A program made the position numbers and the translations under genes. The notes beneath the pieces were generated by a model, which saw only the letters and a list, made by a program, of their open reading frames with translations, had not been told where the DNA came from and did not search any database. Below, piece after piece: positions 8,053 to 12,024 of a DNA stretch of 12,024 bases. The stretch is from Oxalobacteraceae bacterium (GTDB lineage: Bacteria > Pseudomonadota > Gammaproteobacteria > Burkholderiales > Burkholderiaceae_D), in assembly GCA_003132085.1 (NCBI GenBank), contig PKWO01000018.1:1-12024 (forward strand). The letters are read 5' to 3'. How positions within the stretch are numbered: position 1 is the stretch's first letter; every line of letters begins with the position of its first letter.

Positions 8053-8785
8053 CGGCGGCTTTGAGAACACAAAGTAATGAGACGCCAAAAGGAAGGTTGA
8101 AGCGCTCTAACAAGAACCTCTCGGCACTGAACGAAACACTGAGAAATTTGTTGATAAAAGAAGTGGGGACACTGGTTCCGGTCGCTGAGATGTTGCCAAA
8201 CAATTTGTCCTTGAGTCGCACAATGGCTGCCAGTGGAAACAAAATAGTATTGAAATACGAAATTTTCACAGGCAGAAGCCCTGCCGCCAATATTATTTGG
8301 CGCAACTGATTCGCTGAATAACGTCTTTTATGATGAAGAAATTCATCATGAGCGCTCCAAAGCCACTGATAAGCTGGGACTGTCACTAAAATGCGACCGT
8401 CTTTCGCCAACAATCGCTTTATCGCTATCAGCGTTTCCGTATCTTGCTCGATATGCTCCAAAACATCGAACATGCATATCAAGTCGGCACTGTGATCGTC
8501 GAAAGGGATTTCATCCGGACAACTGCCAGCCCTGATATCGTAAAGGTTGTCTGTTTTTTTTGCGGCAATTGCTCGCGCATTTGCATCCATCTCGAGGGCG
8601 CTTACTGCACCGAATCTAGCCAACATTTGGAGGTTGCCACCGGTGCCGCAACCGACTTCGAGGATTTTAGCGTTCTGCGGAAGTTTCAGGCCTTCTATCA
8701 TTCTCGAAAGAATAGACCTCCGGCCCGAGAACCACCAATGCCTGGACTCGGTTTCTGCCATTTCGAGGTAAGCCGCCGGATTCAT
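8042..8785 (-). CDS. Class I SAM-dependent methyltransferase
   Basis: 247 residues. An aromatic N-terminal helix (SRHWWFSGRR, about 14-23) leads into SAM motif I, ILEVGCGTGGN (41-51). The acidic residue of motif II is at LEMDAN (64-69), and a DLICMFDVLEHIEQD motif (101-115) is followed by GRILVTVPAYQWLWSAHD (130-147). This is the Methyltransf_11/23 type of Rossmann enzyme. The end, LPFGVSLLCVL, is hydrophobic and may dock at the membrane. Methyltransferases of this kind are often found beside dolichol-phosphate-mannose-synthase-like glycosyltransferases; the methyl acceptor is unknown and could be the sugar or lipid intermediate handled by the neighbours. Its ATG shares an ATGA with the stop of the glycosyltransferase upstream, and its end overlaps gtrA, so all three are probably translated together. 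Confidence 0.88.
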   Translation of the reverse strand: MNPAAYLEMAETESRHWWFSGRRSILSRMIEGLKLPQNAKILEVGCGTGGNLQMLARFGAVSALEMDANARAIAAKKTDNLYDIRAGSCPDEIPFDDHSADLICMFDVLEHIEQDTETLIAIKRLLAKDGRILVTVPAYQWLWSAHDEFLHHKRRYSANQLRQIILAAGLLPVKISYFNTILFPLAAIVRLKDKLFGNISATGTSVPTSFINKFLSVSFSAERFLLERFNLPFGVSLLCVLKAADEC

Positions 8786-9732
8786 TGTTTTGCCCCATAG
8801 CGCTTTCTAATCAGATAAAGGGGTCTGTTTTTCGTTTCCATGTAAATTCGGCCGATATACTCACCAAGCATGCCAACGCTAATTAGCTGTAAGCTGCCAA
8901 GGAACAGCACTGCGACAAGTAATGAAGCATAACCAGGAATGTCGACGCCGTGGATCAATGTCCTTGAGATGATGATAATTGCATAAATAAATGTAGCTAA
9001 CGCCCCAAATCCCCCAACGTAGGACCAAAATTTAAGAGGGGCGGCGCTAAAGCTGGTGATGCCTTCAAGCGCAAAATTCCATAGTTTCCAACCAGAAAAC
9101 TTCGTAGCCCCTGCTACGCGAGTGTTTCTTACATAATCCAACGTGACCGTTTTGAATCCTACCCAGGCGAAAAGCCCCTTCATAAATCTGTGCTGCTCAG
9201 GAAGCTGTTTGAGAGCGTCTACAACAATCCGATCCATCAACCGGAAATCGCCCACATTGTCGGGGATCTGGATAGACGAGAAGCGGTTGTGAAAGCGATA
9301 GAAGGTCTCGGCTGTTTTTCGTTTAAGGTATGAATCCGAGCTTCGATCCGACCGTCGCGCCAATACGACTTCAGCGCCTTTTGACCATTCGTTAATCATC
9401 TGTGGTATTAGTTCGGGCGGGTCTTGCAAGTCTGCATCGATAGGGATAACGGAATCGCCGGTTGCCGCATCGATACCCGCTGTCAATGCGGCCTCCTTTC
9501 CAAAATTTCTGGATAGTTCGATGATATAGAAGCGAGGGTCTCTCTCTGCAATGGAAATCAACTTTTTCAACGTGTCGTCACAGCTTCCATCGTCGATGCA
9601 GACCACCTCGAAATCCATTTCCGACACCTGACTGAATACAGGGCAGAGCGCTTTATAAAAGTAATCAACGCTTTCGCCCTCGTTATAAAAGGGCGCGACT
9701 ATTGATATTTTCTTTCGTTGTTCGGGCGTCAC
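8782..9732 (-). CDS. gtrB: GtrB/DPM1-like undecaprenyl-phosphate glycosyltransferase (GT2)
   Basis: 316 residues from a GTG start at 9732, preceded by GGAAGGGA at ideal spacing. The frame is open to 9813, but the extra 27 residues would overlap the preceding small gene and lie outside the GT2 fold. Motifs are: ISIVAPFYNEGESV at the start of the fold, VVCIDDGSCDDT (about 43-54), LSRNFGKEAALTAGIDAATG (73-92) and the DXD metal site in IDADLQDPPE (98-107), then GDFRLMDR (161-168) and a conserved basic GATKFSGWKLWNFALEGITSF stretch split over residues 208-228. Two C-terminal helices (about 235-258 and 268-290) anchor it in the inner membrane. This layout fits GtrB, which transfers a sugar from a nucleotide donor to undecaprenyl phosphate on the cytoplasmic face. 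The sugar cannot be read from sequence. It works with gtrA two genes downstream. Confidence 0.92.
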   Translation of the reverse strand: MTPEQRKKISIVAPFYNEGESVDYFYKALCPVFSQVSEMDFEVVCIDDGSCDDTLKKLISIAERDPRFYIIELSRNFGKEAALTAGIDAATGDSVIPIDADLQDPPELIPQMINEWSKGAEVVLARRSDRSSDSYLKRKTAETFYRFHNRFSSIQIPDNVGDFRLMDRIVVDALKQLPEQHRFMKGLFAWVGFKTVTLDYVRNTRVAGATKFSGWKLWNFALEGITSFSAAPLKFWSYVGGFGALATFIYAIIIISRTLIHGVDIPGYASLLVAVLFLGSLQLISVGMLGEYIGRIYMETKNRPLYLIRKRYGAKQ

Positions 9733-9764
9733 GTATATTCCCTTCCGTCGTTGTTGTTCCACCG

Positions 9765-10031
9765 CTAAAGGCACGGCACCGGGCACGATTTTATCTCTCG
9801 ATCGGAAAACCAAAATGCGCTTTCGGACACCGCATCGAGTTCCCAGTGTTCCAGTGTCGCATCTTGGGGCAGTGCAAAGAACAGCTGCAGTTGCACTGCC
9901 TTGCCCGGATTGAGCGCTTCCGGCAATAGAATTCGCTCTCTACATTCCAAGAACGTTTTCGAACCCGGCTTGCCTTGTCTGAGCGAAAAGGTACCAGTAA
10001 CGCGGCTGTCATTTTCACGTTTCGAGACCAT
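9765..10031 (-). CDS. Small protein resembling part of a glycan-cluster beta-sandwich domain
   Basis: 88 residues, no signal peptide or membrane helix. The ATG is preceded by GGAAAGCAAC, and an in-frame stop lies five codons upstream, so the ORF is complete as it stands. The core reads RERILLPEALNPGKAV, then LQLFFALP and EHWELDAVSESAFWFSD. This recalls the second half of beta-sandwich domains attached to glycosyltransferases and methyltransferases in polysaccharide clusters (pattern LP-x2-L-x-PG, hydrophobic strand, P, then LDLV-x-E-x2-WFS). That comparison is from memory. The first strands of such a domain are missing, so it may be a stand-alone mini-domain or the remnant of a larger gene. 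It lies 57 bp after the GT-C-like gene and 32 bp before gtrB, both leftward, so co-expression is likely. Function is unknown. Confidence 0.6.
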   Translation of the reverse strand: MVSKRENDSRVTGTFSLRQGKPGSKTFLECRERILLPEALNPGKAVQLQLFFALPQDATLEHWELDAVSESAFWFSDREIKSCPVPCL

Positions 10032-10088
10032 GTTGCTTTCCGTTCATAAACCCAATTTCTGGAAACCTTGATGTTCAAACACGGTATT

Positions 10089-12024
10089 TCACCGCTCATC
10101 CGCGCTGCCAATTTCCACGCTGATAAGGCCCAAACCCAATCGACGCCCGTCGTCGCCCAAGCCGAGTTCTTGCGGCGAAACGGGATGGGGAACGTCGATC
10201 ATCATCGTCTTTTCGGTGCCGTTTGTTTGCAATCTGATATATACGTCCTGATCCCAAGCTGGCAAACGGAAGGTCCTCTGGCTAGCGCCGACCCGTAGCG
10301 TAAAATTTTGCCCGACATTTGGGCCAAATGCCCGCGCGTTAATGGTCAAGGCGAGTGATTTTGGCAATGCCGAATTGAAATGCAGGGTTACCCGGTTTGC
10401 CATTGACCATCTACCCCATGCTTCTACACCTGACAGCCCGTCGACGCCGATGAGCATGCCGTTCGGAAGGGGGGCGGAAAGTTTCTCCAATTCGATGCGT
10501 CGATAGCCAGGTTGAATTCGAATTAGCGCGTATTCTGGAGTTGCAACCTCAGGTTTGATGTCCGGCGGAAGCGCATGGTCACCCACCACGAGCAGCCACT
10601 TCTTATTGAAAGGTACCTGGGTCGAGTCGAGCGGCGCATCTTGCGCCAATTCAGTGAACACGACAGCTGGATCGTCAACATGGAACTTCGCGCGCATCAG
10701 TTGCGACAATTCCGTCCCGGCGATGCTTAAGTCGTTGCGGTCGGCAACGCTCAGATAGCGATGGGCGAAGATGCCTGCATTGTCGAAGCTGCCGGGTGCC
10801 GCCATCTGCTTCAAATGGGCCCCGGTGCCGATGCTGGAGTTGATGACGCAAACCGGCAGGAACAGGAAGACGAAAAGGCATGCCGCAACACCCCTGTTAA
10901 GAGCCCACACCGCGAGGATGACAAGCTCAAGACCGATCACGGCCTTAAAGGTCTGCAGGTTGAGCGCCAACGACGCAATTTCTGGTCCATCGATATAGAT
11001 CAACTTGAAGGCAGTTGCCAGATGCAATGCCGAATAGACGAGTGCAGCGGCAAGCGGAACGGCGATCGCCCAGTTGAACGCCCGCGAGGTTTCTTGCTTT
11101 TGCGCGCCGATCCCGGAAGCGGCAACCATGAACAGCAGGGGGAAGGAAAAATCATAGTAGCGCATATGCAGGCGCAGGCCTTCGATATCGGCAACCGATG
11201 CGGTATACGCTACCGTCATCATCAGCGGTGCGGCGAGCATCAGGATGGCGTATACATGAATGGTCGCCACGGTTTTGTCGACATCCGATTTGGCCGACGC
11301 ACTCAGCGCATGGTGAATGATGGCCGCGAATGGCAATGCAAACAGCAATACGAGCGCCATCAGGTGGCCCTTCATACTGTTCAACGCCGCAGGCAGTATC
11401 TTGAGCAGCACAGCGCCCGCGTTAATGCTGTTCTGGGCCGCTGGGCCGTAGAGAGGACCGAGAATGTGCAGCCCGTCTTTCCCCGCAAACGCATAGCTGA
11501 GTGCGAATTTGGTCGCAAACATCGCGGTGATCGCGATGCAAACCGTCGCAAGACTCTTTTGTATCCATGTGCCGTGTCGATTGTTAGCCCAGCTAACAAA
11601 AACAATGAACACGCACTGGGCGGGCAGCAGGAACAGCGCATGCACTTTCACCAATGCCATCAAGCCTAGGATGCAGCCGGTGACGATGCCGTACGACGCC
11701 CATTGCATGTCCTTGCGGGCAAGCGTGAACCATGTCAGAACGGAGAACCCAAAAAAGTACAAGGACTCCGGCATGAAATACGCGGTGTAGGAGTTAATCG
11801 GAGAGAGTACGCACGCTAGGGCGATGACCGTGGCCACGGTCCTGCTGCTGACTGTTCGCGCGGACAGAAAGATGAAAGGTGCCGCAGCGACGAAGAACAG
11901 CGCATTGAGGATACGAGCGCAGCCGAGAAATCCGTCGCCGCACAGGTTGGTCGAACGGTAGATCCACAAGTAGAGATACGACGGGATAGTCGCATCCTTG
12001 AGTGGGAGGAGTCTGGAAAAGCTG
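10089..12024 (-). CDS. GT-C-like polytopic membrane protein with C-terminal beta domain (5' partial)
   Basis: 644 residues are visible and the frame stays open to the right edge (reading SFSRLLPLKDATIPS before the first internal TTG), so the true start is outside the window. About ten hydrophobic segments follow. The strings YTAYFMPESLYFFGF and GLMALVKVHALFLLPA are typical of GT-C glycosyltransferases related to the PMT/ArnT (GT39) group, which use polyprenyl-phosphate sugars on the periplasmic side; the catalytic first loop is not in the window. After the helices comes a soluble part, then a final module of about 118 residues (about 10092-10445) with VEAWGRWS, INARAFGPNVGQNF and ELGLGDDGRRLGLGLISVEI. 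This matches the end of the DUF6311 protein seven genes along and may be DUF7024 (from memory). It is the first gene of the cluster seen here. Probable role (inference): transfers a lipid-linked sugar to a surface glycan. Confidence 0.8.
   Translation of the reverse strand, partial: SFSRLLPLKDATIPSYLYLWIYRSTNLCGDGFLGCARILNALFFVAAAPFIFLSARTVSSRTVATVIALACVLSPINSYTAYFMPESLYFFGFSVLTWFTLARKDMQWASYGIVTGCILGLMALVKVHALFLLPAQCVFIVFVSWANNRHGTWIQKSLATVCIAITAMFATKFALSYAFAGKDGLHILGPLYGPAAQNSINAGAVLLKILPAALNSMKGHLMALVLLFALPFAAIIHHALSASAKSDVDKTVATIHVYAILMLAAPLMMTVAYTASVADIEGLRLHMRYYDFSFPLLFMVAASGIGAQKQETSRAFNWAIAVPLAAALVYSALHLATAFKLIYIDGPEIASLALNLQTFKAVIGLELVILAVWALNRGVAACLFVFLFLPVCVINSSIGTGAHLKQMAAPGSFDNAGIFAHRYLSVADRNDLSIAGTELSQLMRAKFHVDDPAVVFTELAQDAPLDSTQVPFNKKWLLVVGDHALPPDIKPEVATPEYALIRIQPGYRRIELEKLSAPLPNGMLIGVDGLSGVEAWGRWSMANRVTLHFNSALPKSLALTINARAFGPNVGQNFTLRVGASQRTFRLPAWDQDVYIRLQTNGTEKTMMIDVPHPVSPQELGLGDDGRRLGLGLISVEIGSADER

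Noticed and set aside
9733..9813. 27-residue N-terminal extension of the GtrB-like protein
   Set aside because: It overlaps the 88-residue gene and lies before the GT2 fold, while the internal GTG at 9732 has a strong GGAAGGGA ribosome binding site.
9791..10111. 106-codon leftward frame overlapping the 88-residue gene
   Set aside because: It overlaps the end of the GT-C-like gene and covers the 88-residue gene in another frame, and its product is unusually rich in R, C and S; the 88-residue frame has a better ribosome binding site and protein-like motifs.
10761..11669. 302-codon open frame on the + strand
   Set aside because: It lies fully antisense to the GT-C-like membrane protein; its product is rich in R, Q, H and C with no recognisable domain, as expected from a shadow frame of a GC-rich gene.

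Overview
The window looks like part of a cell-surface polysaccharide region of a Gram-negative bacterium. A betaproteobacterium (Burkholderiales, perhaps the Oxalobacteraceae) is my best guess, from the combination of a DUF4214 secreted protein, a DUF6311 membrane protein, a PTPS-related membrane protein and GtrA/GtrB-type genes. This assignment is inference; there is no rRNA or housekeeping marker to fix it.

Left part (1-2577). A leftward gene (22-1614) encodes a secreted protein with two N-terminal DUF4214-type repeats and a long Asn/Gly-rich, probably beta-helical body. It is followed by about 960 bp without an intact gene. That stretch holds an AT-rich leader with a possible promoter for the leftward gene, a short GC-richer block of unknown origin, and (2149-2597, leftward) three overlapping-frame fragments that I read as a decayed EpsG/Wzy-like polysaccharide polymerase. 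A rightward acyltransferase-3 gene (2578-3747) begins right at the edge of this relic.

Right part (3788-12024). Seven genes, all leftward, form a tight cluster whose promoter lies beyond the right edge. In transcription order they are: a GT-C-like polytopic membrane protein (5' end cut by the window), an 88-residue soluble protein, a GtrB/DPM1-like GT2 glycosyltransferase, a class I SAM methyltransferase, a GtrA-family flippase-like protein, a PTPS-related polytopic membrane protein, and a DUF6311 polytopic membrane protein. Two junctions are ATGA stop/start overlaps (glycosyltransferase/methyltransferase and GtrA/PTPS-related), which suggests translational coupling. The first and last proteins end in the same roughly 120-residue periplasmic-type domain (closing motif ELGL-x2-DGRRLGLG).

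Working model (inference): GtrB charges undecaprenyl phosphate with a sugar, GtrA moves it across the inner membrane, and one or more of the three large membrane proteins act in the periplasm as the transferases, in place of the single serotype-specific Gtr protein of classical gtrABC operons. The methyltransferase may modify the sugar or lipid intermediate. The acyltransferase and the secreted DUF4214 protein fit the same surface-glycan theme. This gtrAB set with three candidate acceptor enzymes and a shared C-terminal module is the best candidate for an undescribed system here. Several start codons were moved from the longest possible reading frame to internal starts, on the evidence of ribosome binding sites and gene junctions.
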